A stretch of 64,000 nt of DNA from Pseudomonas gessardii (GTDB lineage Bacteria; Pseudomonadota; Gammaproteobacteria; Pseudomonadales; Pseudomonadaceae). The translations under genes were made by a program, and so were the position numbers. The stretch spans positions 1 through 64,000 of the forward strand of contig NZ_MNPU01000011.1 of NCBI RefSeq assembly GCF_001983165.1, given 5' to 3'. The notes beneath the pieces are model-generated. The model saw only the letters and a list, made by a program, of their open reading frames with translations. It did no database searches and had not been told where the DNA came from. Below, in pieces: positions 48,541-55,391 of the stretch (position 1 is its first letter; each line of letters starts with the position of its first letter).

Positions 48541-49455
48541 CTAGCTTGCCACTTCCCCCCCCATAAACGCCTCCAGCCGCGCACGCATCCAACGTTCGGC
48601 CGGGTCGCTGTCCACATGGCTGAGCCAGACCATGGACAGGTCCAGGGTCGGCGTATCGAACGGGAGCGGCTCACAAAACAGGCTGCCTGCCGCGGCCATG
48701 GCCTGGGCCGTGTAATCCGGCAGGCTGGCGATCATATCGGTGCCGGCCAGCAGTGCCGGCAAGGCGCTGTATTGCGGCACGGATAACACCACGTGCCGCT
48801 GGCGACCGATCTGCGCCAGCCACTCATCGGCAAAACCCGTGATGTTGGCGGTGTGGGACACCAGTACATGGGGCCGCGCGCAGTATTCGTCGAGGCTCAG
48901 CGGCTGGTCCGAGGCATCGGCGCGCAGCACGCTGGGGCGGATATGGCGCAACAACTTGCGCTTGGCATTGGCCGGCAGGCCGCGCGTCTGGGTGATACCG
49001 ACCGTGATATCGCCAGAGGCCAGCAAATCGGGAATCCGCCAGTAATCAACGTGCTGCACCACAAACACCACCTGCGGCGCTTCGCTGCGCAGGGCCCGCA
49101 GCAGCGGCGGCAACAGGCCGAACTCGACGTCATCGGACAGGCCGATGCGAAAGGTCATGGTGCTGACAGACGGGTCGAAATCATGGGTCAGGCTCAACGC
49201 CGCCGACAGCGAGTCCAGGGCCGGCGACAGATGCAGGATAAGTTCCTCGGCCCGCGCCGTGGGTTCCATGCGGTGGCCGACGCGGATAAACAGCGGGTCG
49301 TTGAACAACGTGCGCAGGCGGTTGAGGGCCGAACTGATCGTCGGCTGGCCGAGAAACAGCTTCTCCGCCGCCCGTGTCACGTTGCGCTCAAGCATCAGCG
49401 TTTCAAAGACCACCATCAGGTTGATGTCGGCCTTGCGTAATTCATTGCGATTCAT
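48541..49455 (-). CDS. LysR-family regulator, MexT-like
   Basis: A 304-aa LysR protein strongly reminiscent of P. aeruginosa MexT: MNRNELRKADINLMVVFETLMLERNVTRAAEKLFLGQPTISSALNRLR, then FRIGLSDDVEFGLLPPLLRALR. MexT activates the MexEF-OprN pump and oxidoreductase genes, but no mexEF is adjacent here. It may regulate itself or a distant target. It converges with another LysR gene. Confidence 0.85.
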   Translation of the reverse strand: MNRNELRKADINLMVVFETLMLERNVTRAAEKLFLGQPTISSALNRLRTLFNDPLFIRVGHRMEPTARAEELILHLSPALDSLSAALSLTHDFDPSVSTMTFRIGLSDDVEFGLLPPLLRALRSEAPQVVFVVQHVDYWRIPDLLASGDITVGITQTRGLPANAKRKLLRHIRPSVLRADASDQPLSLDEYCARPHVLVSHTANITGFADEWLAQIGRQRHVVLSVPQYSALPALLAGTDMIASLPDYTAQAMAAAGSLFCEPLPFDTPTLDLSMVWLSHVDSDPAERWMRARLEAFMGGEVAS

Positions 49456-49563
49456 GACAAACGCCCTACAGCCCAAGACTGCCGGCAGTTTAGGAACACA
49501 GCGGGGCCTGCGTCTATGCGCCGACTATCCAACCGACGGGTTTGGGACTATAAATCAGCTTCC

Positions 49564-49770
49564 ATGGCAACCGAGAACACCCCTGTGCTGGTCATTCTTG
49601 CCCTGGCCATCCTGATGGCCGGGCTGTGTATCTGGAGCATCAGGTTCATCGCCCACCCAACCGCCAGGACACTGCTGCGGGTATTTGTCGGGCTGTGCCT
49701 GGCCGCCATTGTGGCGTACCTGGTCTTGGCGTCGGGGTTTCCCACGGCGCTGCTGGTATCGGCAGGTTGA
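49564..49770 (+). CDS. Small two-helix membrane protein
   Basis: A 68-aa protein with two hydrophobic segments (VLVILALAILMAGLCIWSIRFIA and LLRVFVGLCLAAIVAYLVLA) and a short loop. The ATG at 49564 lacks a strong ribosome site. Family not recognised; probably an inner-membrane protein. It faces the MexT-like gene. Confidence 0.55.
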   Translation: MATENTPVLVILALAILMAGLCIWSIRFIAHPTARTLLRVFVGLCLAAIVAYLVLASGFPTALLVSAG

Positions 49771-49828
49771 CGAGCCCGTTGTCACCCCCCTCTAAATAGC
49801 CACTTTTTCAAGCACGGAGCGCTGAGCC

Positions 49829-50221
49829 ATGAAATTCGCCTACACCATCGTCTACGTCCCGGACGTTGCCGCGTCGCTGCAGTTTTTTGAACAGGCCTTT
49901 GGCTTCAGCCGACGCTTTCTGCATGAATCAGGGACCTATGGCGAGTTGGAAACCGGGGGCACTACCCTGGCCTTCGCCGCCCATGAGTTGGGGGAAATGA
50001 ATTTCAAGGGCGGGCACGTTGCCGCTCATACCTCGAAGCAACCGCTGGGCATGGAGTTGGGATTGGTGACCGCTGACGTGCCGGCCGCCCACGCCAAGGC
50101 GCTGGCCGCAGGCGCCAGCGAACTCTCGGCACCGAGCAGCAAGCCCTGGGGCCAGGTGGTGTCTTATGTGCGCTGCCCGGATGGCACGCTGGTGGAGTTG
50201 TGTACGCCGATAGCCGGGTGA
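49829..50221 (+). CDS. VOC-family (glyoxalase/bleomycin resistance) protein
   Basis: A 130-aa vicinal oxygen chelate domain protein (FAYTIVYVPDVAASLQFFEQAFGF, YGELETGGTTLAFAAHE, CPDGTLVELCTPI). Two beta-alpha-beta-beta-beta repeats bind a metal in this family; which reaction is catalysed cannot be told. GGAG lies 10 bases before the ATG. Confidence 0.85.
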   Translation: MKFAYTIVYVPDVAASLQFFEQAFGFSRRFLHESGTYGELETGGTTLAFAAHELGEMNFKGGHVAAHTSKQPLGMELGLVTADVPAAHAKALAAGASELSAPSSKPWGQVVSYVRCPDGTLVELCTPIAG

Positions 50222-50242
50222 ACGCTGGGCCCATCGTTGACA

Positions 50243-50389
50243 TCAGGGCTTAAGTGGGCGCTCCTGGTCGCGCTCGGACAGTTCCGTCCCATCATCCGGG
50301 TGCTTCCAGGTCTGCGGTTTCTCTTCTTCGCGAAGCTGCCGCGCGCGCTCCTGCGCCGAGTCATCGCGTGGCTTGGGTTCGTTATTCAT
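50243..50389 (-). CDS. Short hydrophilic protein (48 aa)
   Basis: A 48-aa highly charged protein from MNNEPKPRDD to RDQERPLKP, with the middle stretch REEEKPQTWKHPDDGTELSE. GGAG lies seven bases before the ATG. The composition and the TWKHPDDGTEL stretch feel like a conserved Pseudomonas small protein, from memory only. Function unknown; predicted cytoplasmic and largely disordered. Confidence 0.6.
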   Translation of the reverse strand: MNNEPKPRDDSAQERARQLREEEKPQTWKHPDDGTELSERDQERPLKP

Positions 50390-50625
50390 ACCCATCTCCC
50401 GTCCGTAAGAATTGGACACATAAACTCAGCATAGAACAGCCCTGCCAGGCGGGCCAACAAAACCCCAGCAACCAAACGCCCTCGACGTATCACACATCTT
50501 AAAAATCAGTTACAGCTGATGGAATGCTGACCAAGCCGAGCCGCAGTAAGATTGCCCATTCATGGTAAGCGCCATACTCGGTCAAACGTCGAGGAATACT
50601 TGTCAAAAAGCTCATCCCAGCCCAT

Positions 50626-50647
50626 TGTAATGACCAACGTCATTACA
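50626..50647. promoter_or_regulatory. RelB operator-like palindrome
   Basis: TGTAATGAC-caac-GTCATTACA, perfect 9-bp arms, 15 bases before the relB start. The TTGTAATGAC half closely resembles the repeated TTGTAAT elements of the E. coli relBE operator bound by RelB, so autoregulation is likely. Confidence 0.75.
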
Positions 50648-50662
50648 TCGGGAACCAACAGC

Positions 50663-50902
50663 ATGGCCTCTATCAATATCCGTATCGACGACGACCTTAA
50701 GGCACGCGCTTATCGTGAACTGGAAAAACTCGGTGTCACGCCTTCCGAACTGATGCGCCAGGCTCTGCAGTATGTGGCAGAGCGTGGTCAGTTGCCCTTC
50801 AAACCAGTCTTGATGACTGAGGATGACGAGGCACTGATGGCAACCGTACGAGAGAGGTTGGCGGCGCCTCAACGCGTGAAGGTTTCATTGGATGACCTAT
50901 AG
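50663..50902 (+). CDS. relB: RelB-type antitoxin
   Basis: A 79-aa ribbon-helix-helix antitoxin: MASINIRIDDDLKARAYRELEKLGVTPSELMRQAL is nearly superimposable on E. coli RelB, and the C-terminal LMTEDDEALMATVRERL is the toxin-binding part. I start at 50663 (MASINI), matching E. coli RelB (79 aa), not at upstream in-frame ATGs that would include the operator palindrome. The 3' end overlaps relE by 11 bases. Confidence 0.9.
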   Translation: MASINIRIDDDLKARAYRELEKLGVTPSELMRQALQYVAERGQLPFKPVLMTEDDEALMATVRERLAAPQRVKVSLDDL

Positions 50903-51179
50903 CCTTGAGTTCGATGCACGAGCGCTGAAGGAGTGGCAAAAACTAGGGGATACCGTACGCCAGCAGCTCAAGAAAAAGCTGGGAGAAATCCTGACCAATC
51001 CGCGCATTGAAACCAACCGCCTGCACGGTTTGCCCGACTGCTACAAAATCAAACTGCGCAGCAGCGGTTATCGCTTGGTCTATCAGGTGATTGATCAGGA
51101 AGTTACCGTGGTTGTAGTCGCTGTTGATAAACGTGAACGGGACCAGGTTTATCGTAAAGCGGCTGAGCGCTTGAGCTGA
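50892..51179 (+). CDS. relE: RelE-type mRNA interferase toxin
   Basis: A 95-aa RelE/ParE-superfamily toxin (YSLEFDARALKEWQKLGDTVRQQLKKKL, LPDCYKIKLRSSGYRLVYQV, VDKRERDQVYRKAAERL). RelE cleaves mRNA in the ribosomal A site; the conserved basic residues Lys, Arg and the Tyr near the C-terminus are present. Coupled to relB by overlap, so the antitoxin is made first. E. coli RelE is also 95 aa. Confidence 0.92.
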   Translation: MTYSLEFDARALKEWQKLGDTVRQQLKKKLGEILTNPRIETNRLHGLPDCYKIKLRSSGYRLVYQVIDQEVTVVVVAVDKRERDQVYRKAAERLS

Positions 51180-51266
51180 CAGCCGCGACGGGGCTCACCC
51201 CATTCGGAGACCATGGCCTGCACGCTGCCCCTCAACAGCTTCTGGGAGCGACAGCCTGGTCGCCAC

Positions 51267-51521
51267 TCAGCTTCCCCGCTCTTTATTGGATTGGGAGAGC
51301 ACGGAGGCGGCAAGGGCTTTTGTCTGCTCGCTGTACTTATCGCTCTGAAGCGTCTTTCCAGCTTTTTCCTCCATCTGTGCACTGGTCTGCTTATCCGTAC
51401 CACGTTGAGCCAACGCCGAGGCAGCCAGGCTTTTGGCGATGGCTGAGGCGTTTGGATTATTCAGGGTTTCGGCGGCCAATGTGGCCATCTTGCCGGAGGT
51501 CTTTTTCGTGTTTTTGCTCAT
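51267..51521 (-). CDS. Small alanine-rich protein with an internal duplication
   Basis: An 84-aa hydrophilic protein (basic N-terminus MSKNTKKTSGK). Residues 16-45 and 53-82 form an imperfect repeat: AAETLNNPNASAIAKSLAASALAQ versus AGKTLQSDKYSEQTKALAASVLSQ. Predicted helical, cytoplasmic. Similar small proteins occur in pseudomonads as hypothetical genes, from memory. No ribosome-site ambiguity. Function unknown. Confidence 0.65.
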   Translation of the reverse strand: MSKNTKKTSGKMATLAAETLNNPNASAIAKSLAASALAQRGTDKQTSAQMEEKAGKTLQSDKYSEQTKALAASVLSQSNKERGS

Positions 51522-51833
51522 AAGGCATTCCTTTGCAGTGTTGGGATCTGAGGCTTATCTCACACACGGCAAACGATATTGACTTACAGAGGGAGGCGCA
51601 ACGCAGGAGCTGTGCGTAACGTTTTGGAAACCTGCATGAAAAGGTGTGTTTGTTATGTAGTACGGGGTGTGACGGGCAAATGTCGGGTTTATGGAGCGTT
51701 TACCATAGAACAGCAAATACATTGCTTGCGGGTAGCGGCCGGGGCAGCAACTATGCAACCAGTTGCATATTAAAATTCACCCTGCTAATTTCTCCTCGCC
51801 GGGTATCCGACACCCGATCCGATTGGAGCCGCT
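51522..51833. other. Intergenic region with an 18-base palindrome
   Basis: A gene-free stretch of 312 bases upstream of the nitronate monooxygenase, less GC-rich than the neighbours. Short open frames on both strands lack ribosome sites and family features. At 51752-51769 lies TATGCAAC-ca-GTTGCATA, a perfect palindrome ending 64 bases before the start codon, a likely operator. Confidence 0.55.
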
Positions 51834-52793
51834 ATGTCTCTCCCTGCTGTTTTGCAAGGCCGTCTTTCGATTCCAGTGGTGTGTTCGCCGCTGTTTATCA
51901 TTTCCAGCCCTCAGTTGGTGATCGCCCAATGCAAGGCCGGCGTAGTGGGTTCATTCCCCGCGCTGAATGCACGACCGGCGCCGGTATTGGAGGATTGGCT
52001 GAAACAAATCACCACCGAGTTGGCCGCGTACGATGCCCTGCATCCGGATAAGCCCTCTGCGCCGTTTGCGGTCAACCAGATCGTGCACAAGTCCAATGAT
52101 CGGCTCGAACATGACCTGGCACTGTGCGCCAAATATAAAGTCCCAATCATCATCACCTCGCTGGGTGCGAGGGTGGATGTGAATGAGGCGGTACACGCCT
52201 ACGGCGGCATCGTGCTGCACGACGTGATCAACAATACCTTCGCCAGAAAAGCCATTGAGAAAGGCGCCGACGGCCTGATTGCCGTGGCTGCGGGGGCTGG
52301 AGGCCATGCGGGGAAAATTTCGCCTTTTGCGCTTATCCAGGAAATTCGTGAATGGTTCGACGGCCCGCTGCTGCTTTCGGGGGCCATTTCACACGGTAAT
52401 GGGATTCTCGCTGCCCAGGCGGCAGGCGCTGACCTGGCCTATATCGGCTCGGCGTTCATCGCCACTGAAGAAGCCCATGCCCAATCTGCCTACAAGCAAA
52501 TGATTGTCGAGAGTTCGGCCGACGACATCATCTACTCCAACCTGTTCACCGGTGTGCATGGCAATTACCTGCGCCAAAGCATCGCCAACAGCGGTCTGGA
52601 CCCAGATGAACTGCCAGTGTCCGACCCTTCAAAAATGAATTTCGGCACCGGTGAAGGGGCCAAGGCCTGGAAAGATATCTGGGGGGCAGGCCAGGGCGTG
52701 GGCGCCGTCAAGTCGGTACTGCCGGCCGGCAAGCTGATCGAGCGGCTCAAGGGTGAGTATCAAGCCTCACGCAAACGCTTGGACCTCAGATAA
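51834..52793 (+). CDS. Nitronate monooxygenase (2-nitropropane dioxygenase family)
   Basis: A 319-aa FMN-dependent TIM-barrel enzyme that oxidises alkyl nitronates to carbonyl compounds and nitrite, or detoxifies propionate-3-nitronate. Visible are the N-terminal GRLSIPVVCSPLFIISSPQLV, VAAGAGGHAG (the His near FMN) and the phosphate-binding GAISHGNGILAAQAAGADLAYIGSAF. Length is typical for class I. It appears to be monocistronic; no regulator sits directly beside it on the left. Confidence 0.9.
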   Translation: MSLPAVLQGRLSIPVVCSPLFIISSPQLVIAQCKAGVVGSFPALNARPAPVLEDWLKQITTELAAYDALHPDKPSAPFAVNQIVHKSNDRLEHDLALCAKYKVPIIITSLGARVDVNEAVHAYGGIVLHDVINNTFARKAIEKGADGLIAVAAGAGGHAGKISPFALIQEIREWFDGPLLLSGAISHGNGILAAQAAGADLAYIGSAFIATEEAHAQSAYKQMIVESSADDIIYSNLFTGVHGNYLRQSIANSGLDPDELPVSDPSKMNFGTGEGAKAWKDIWGAGQGVGAVKSVLPAGKLIERLKGEYQASRKRLDLR

Positions 52794-52847
52794 CGGCGGG
52801 GCAGGTGACCTCTTCAGTGCCTGTGCCGCCGCCATCGCCGCCTCGCC

Positions 52848-52867
52848 GGGGCTCGACAGCTCCCACA
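52848..52867. repeat. REP-type fragment
   Basis: GGGGCTCGACAGCTCCCACA, the exact reverse complement of 8107-8126, just downstream of the nitronate monooxygenase gene and before the convergent PadR gene. Confidence 0.6.
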
Positions 52868-52906
52868 AGGGGATTGGCGGTGGATGAAGTCGAACCCTGC
52901 CTGGCC

Positions 52907-53437
52907 TCACACCTCAATCAACGGCAATACCTCATCCGCCCAGGCCAGCCAGCTTTCTTCGAGCATGATTCCACGTCGCAGCACTATGTATTGCAGGCGC
53001 TGTGTGGTGCTCAACGAGGCAGATGAAAAGTCGCGCTGTTCAATCTGCCGATACGTCTCAAGCAGGGCCTGATGCTGCTTGATCAGGCGCTGGACCTCAG
53101 CCCCCAGGCCCAGCGGGCCAATCACCGCCTCGGCACGCAGCTTGATCAGCAATGCCTGGCTCTGGTCCCCCGCTTCTTGCGGCTCGCCCGCCCAGCGCAT
53201 CAACTCGGCGCGCCCCGCAGGCAGCACCTGGTAGATTTTTTTGCGCCGCTTGTCATCCTCAGGGCCATCTTGCGCCACGAGCCAGCCGGCGCTGACCATA
53301 CGGCCCAGCTCACGATAGATTTGCTGATGGGTGGCTTGCCAGAAATAGCCGATGGAGCGGTCGAACCGATTGGCCAACTCATACCCCGTGGAGGGCTTTT
53401 CCAGGAGTGAGGTCAGGAGTGCGTGCTGGATGGACAT
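52907..53437 (-). CDS. PadR-family transcriptional regulator
   Basis: A 176-aa PadR protein: N-terminal winged helix (MSIQHALLTSLLEKPSTGYELANRFDRSIGYFWQATHQQIYRELGRM) and a C-terminal helical domain as in PadR/AphA proteins. PadR regulators usually repress genes for phenolic acid detoxification. Its start lies 25 bases inside the 3' end of the LysR gene on the same strand, so the two are translated from one message. Confidence 0.88.
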   Translation of the reverse strand: MSIQHALLTSLLEKPSTGYELANRFDRSIGYFWQATHQQIYRELGRMVSAGWLVAQDGPEDDKRRKKIYQVLPAGRAELMRWAGEPQEAGDQSQALLIKLRAEAVIGPLGLGAEVQRLIKQHQALLETYRQIEQRDFSSASLSTTQRLQYIVLRRGIMLEESWLAWADEVLPLIEV

Positions 53438-54342
53438 GGGGCGCAGTCTACCTCCGTGGTTCTGGCCCGGGCGAGCATGAAGTCGATGAAGGTCGAGGTC
53501 GCACGGGTGTGATGGTGATCAGGCATATAGAGCATATACATGTTGGTGCCGAAGATGCTCAGCCGCCAGGCATCCAGGGCGGTCACCAGCGTGCCCTGGC
53601 GCACGTCATCCTGCACCAGGTAGTCCGGCACCAGCCCGACGCCCAACCCGGCCAAGACGGCTTGGCGCAAGAACAGAAAGTTCTCCGAAATCAGGGTGGG
53701 CTCCAGCAGGACCTCATGACGCTCCTCGTCCAGGTAAGCGGCGACCCGCAATTGCCGGCCAACCACCGCCGCCGTAATCAGCGGCGCGGTGCGCAAGTCG
53801 CTGAGTTGCTCGGGCACACCATGCTCCTGGGCGTAGGCCGCAGAAGCGCAGGCCACGTAGCGCAACACGCCCATGTCCCGCGCCACCAGGTTTTGCGGCG
53901 GCTCGGACATGACCCGTACCGCGATATCCACTTCATCGCGCATCAGGTCTTCGACACGGTTTTCAAACATCACGTCCAGCACGATCCCGGGGTAAAGCCG
54001 CTTGAAATCGAGTAGCCAGTCGGCCATGACCCATTGCCCGTACCCGCTCGGGACGCTCACACGCACCCGGCCCTGCAGGCTCTGCCCCAGTGAAGAGACC
54101 GACTCTTGCGCCGCCAGCAGCTCATTGCGGATGGCTCGCCCATGCTCATACAGGCGCAGACCGATCTCGGTCGGCTCGATGCGGCGCGTAGTACGCCGTA
54201 CCAGTTGCAAACCGATTGACTGTTCCAGGCGGCTGAGGTGGTAGCTGATGTTGGCCCGGCTGACCTTGAGGCGCCGTGCGGCCTCACTGAGGTTGCCTGC
54301 ATCGATGATTTCGACCAGCAAGGTAAGCGACTTGAGGTCCAT
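53413..54342 (-). CDS. LysR-family regulator
   Basis: A 309-aa LysR protein (LTLLVEIIDAGNLSEAARRLKVSRANISYHLSRLE at the N-terminus). It is divergent from the enoyl-CoA hydratase gene and followed by padR in a 25-base overlap. The intergenic region holds three TGTCAA hexamers (54353, 54375, 54394) and a 12-base tandem repeat, possible operator elements. Confidence 0.85.
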   Translation of the reverse strand: MDLKSLTLLVEIIDAGNLSEAARRLKVSRANISYHLSRLEQSIGLQLVRRTTRRIEPTEIGLRLYEHGRAIRNELLAAQESVSSLGQSLQGRVRVSVPSGYGQWVMADWLLDFKRLYPGIVLDVMFENRVEDLMRDEVDIAVRVMSEPPQNLVARDMGVLRYVACASAAYAQEHGVPEQLSDLRTAPLITAAVVGRQLRVAAYLDEERHEVLLEPTLISENFLFLRQAVLAGLGVGLVPDYLVQDDVRQGTLVTALDAWRLSIFGTNMYMLYMPDHHHTRATSTFIDFMLARARTTEVDCAPCPSSTHS

Positions 54343-54411
54343 GGGCGGCCACTGTCAAAGGATTTTGAACAGCCTGTCAATCAGGGCTGTGATTGTCAAT
54401 GAAGCTTTGCC

Positions 54412-54435
54412 TTCCGATAATCCTTCGGATAATCA
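54412..54435. promoter_or_regulatory. Tandem 12-base repeat in the LysR/hydratase promoter
   Basis: TTCCGATAATCC followed immediately by TTCGGATAATCA (10 of 12 identical), 25 bases before the enoyl-CoA hydratase start. Confidence 0.4.
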
Positions 54436-54460
54436 GCCGCCGAGCACAACAGGTGAAACC

Positions 54461-55261
54461 ATGCGTGAACCGATTCTTGTGCACCGCGAAGGTGCCGTTC
54501 TAGTGCTGTCCAATAACAACCCCGGCGCACGTAACGCCCTCACGCCCGAGTTCTATGGCGCATTACCCCAGGCCCTGGCCCGGGCCGAGGCGGATCCGGC
54601 GATTGGCGCCGTAGTGTTGACCGGTGTTGACGGCCATTTCTGCGCCGGCGGCGATCTGCATCGGCTGGCATTACGCCGGACCATGACGCCGGCGGCGCGA
54701 CGGGTCAACCTTGAAGGCCTGCATGACCTGATCCGCTCGATCCACACCTGCAGCAAACCGGTGATCGCCGCCGTCGAAGGTGCAGCAGCCGGGGCCGGCC
54801 TGTCGATTGCACTGGCGTGCGACCTGCTGGTAGTGGCCCGCAATGCTTCGTTTTCGGTGGCCTACGTCAAGGTTGGCCTCACCCCGGATGGCGGCGCCAC
54901 GGCGTTTCTCGCCGAATTTGTCTCGCGCCAGGTACTGACGCAACTGTGCCTGACAGGTGAGCGGATCAGCGGTGAACGCCTGCATGCCATGGGTGCGGTG
55001 AATACCCTGGTCGAGCCCGGTGAAGCGCTCGCGGCGGCCATCACGCTGGCAACCCGGATTGGCGCAGGCCCACAGCGGGCAATGGCGCGGATCAAGGCCC
55101 TGTGCCGTCAGGCCAGCAGCGCAACCCTGGAGCAGCAGTTGGAACTGGAGGCCACCCATATGGTGGAGTCCATGGGGGACGATGAGGCTGGCGAGGGAAT
55201 TGCGGCATTCTTCGACAAGCGACCCGCAGACTTCCTGGCCTTACGAAAAGCCAATCAATAA
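54461..55261 (+). CDS. Enoyl-CoA hydratase/isomerase family protein
   Basis: A 266-aa crotonase-fold enzyme with the oxyanion-hole motifs FCAGGDL (about residues 64-70) and GAAAGAGLSIALACDL. The N-terminal NPGARNALTPEFYGAL and Arg-Asn-Ala motif are those of the crotonase group that includes an alternative-type oxepin-CoA hydrolase, although hydratase activity is equally possible. AGGTG lies six bases before the ATG. It is upstream of, and likely in the same pathway as, the ligase and thiolase genes. Confidence 0.85.
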   Translation: MREPILVHREGAVLVLSNNNPGARNALTPEFYGALPQALARAEADPAIGAVVLTGVDGHFCAGGDLHRLALRRTMTPAARRVNLEGLHDLIRSIHTCSKPVIAAVEGAAAGAGLSIALACDLLVVARNASFSVAYVKVGLTPDGGATAFLAEFVSRQVLTQLCLTGERISGERLHAMGAVNTLVEPGEALAAAITLATRIGAGPQRAMARIKALCRQASSATLEQQLELEATHMVESMGDDEAGEGIAAFFDKRPADFLALRKANQ

Positions 55262-55276
55262 TTCCGCACAGCGAAA
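55262..55276. promoter_or_regulatory. Shared 15-base palindrome, copy 1
   Basis: TTCCGC-aca-GCGAAA, 116 bases upstream of the ligase gene. Read on the minus strand it matches the copy at 61156-61170 in 14 of 15 positions. Size and symmetry fit an IclR-family operator. A further half-site ATTTCGC lies at 55297-55303. Confidence 0.65.
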
Positions 55277-55391
55277 TATAATTCCATATATTTGACATTT
55301 CGCAGCATTGCATGCAAATCTCCAGCGAGATGGCACCCGCCATACCGCCCGCATATCGATTAACCCAGACTCATAACAACAGGGTTTTAGA

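Noticed and set aside
51555-51773. Small genes on both strands before nitronate monooxygenase
   Set aside because: No ribosome sites, unusual composition, and overlap with the palindromic operator candidate.
52794-52906. Complete REP pair between nitronate monooxygenase and padR
   Set aside because: Only one arm (52848-52867) is recognisable; the opposite arm is missing.
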